The notes under the pieces are model-generated. The model was not told the DNA's origin. It searched no databases and was given only the letters and a program-made list of their open reading frames with translations. Shown piece after piece: positions 25,751-25,775 of a stretch of DNA of 25,775 nucleotides; the stretch's first letter is position 1, and each line of letters begins with the position of its first letter. The DNA is from an uncultured Gemella sp. Lineage in GTDB: Bacteria > Bacillota > Bacilli > Staphylococcales > Gemellaceae. A program made the position numbers and the translations under genes. The stretch spans positions 1 through 25,775 of the forward strand of contig NZ_CAAFUZ010000083.1 in NCBI RefSeq assembly GCF_900766305.1, in the 5' to 3' direction.

Positions 25751-25775
25751 ATGTTTAATAAAGTAGAAAATATCA
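25751..25775 (+). CDS. secA: Start of a gene cut by the window edge, secA by gene order
   Basis: Only eight codons (MFNKVENI) are visible after a strong AAGGAGG site. In Bacillus and Staphylococcus the gene after hpf is secA, the ATPase of the Sec protein-export channel, so that is the likely identity. The short peptide itself cannot confirm it. Confidence 0.5.

Overview
The window is about 26 kb of an AT-rich (very roughly 30% GC) low-GC Gram-positive chromosome. Gene order and content fit Gemella or a close Bacillota relative: yybS-gdpP-rplI-dnaB, sppA followed by an RDD protein, comFA-comFC next to long-form hpf, a TACANNTGTA copper operator, and a wall-adhesin gene with a KxYKxGKxW/YSIRK-like signal peptide. 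The genus is an inference from context.

Region 1 (1-4518) holds a large surface adhesin gene on the minus strand that runs off the left edge. Its N-terminal part (signal peptide, FIVAR-like helices, a beta-rich domain) ends at an early stop. The next reading frame continues with Rib-like and Ig-like repeats of about 790 bp each, so the gene appears frameshifted near 2752-2782. Its promoter carries an 8-bp inverted repeat between -35 and -10.

Region 2 (4519-11034) is metabolic and homeostatic: a D-lactate dehydrogenase, two overlapping HAD phosphatases, a DegV lipid-binding protein, and a copper-export operon (copA-copZ) with a near-ideal promoter and one cop box but no copY repressor beside it.

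Region 3 (11035-18992) is a minus-strand run: yybS, gdpP (c-di-AMP phosphodiesterase), rplI, dnaB, a membrane protein with GYYD repeats and a DUF4767-like domain, the signal peptide peptidase sppA, and an RDD protein resembling its inhibitor SppI/YteJ.

Region 4 (18993-21235) is a 575-bp divergent intergenic region with an orphan bidirectional hairpin. It is followed by a plus-strand pair: a VanY-type D,D-/L,D-carboxypeptidase and an N/Q/Y-tailed membrane protein with an SH3b domain. That second protein is a paralogue, over its TM and adjoining extracellular domain, of the DUF4767 protein in region 3.

Region 5 (21234-25775) has an MFS transporter, the DNA-uptake genes comFA-comFC, hpf with a hairpin leader, and the first codons of a gene that is secA by synteny.

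Most of the window is ordinary core genome. The least explained parts are the frameshifted adhesin with its palindromic promoter, the pair of paralogous membrane proteins with low-complexity tyrosine-rich cytoplasmic tails, and several leader or orphan hairpins. I found no rRNA or tRNA genes, CRISPR arrays, insertion sequences or prophage genes.
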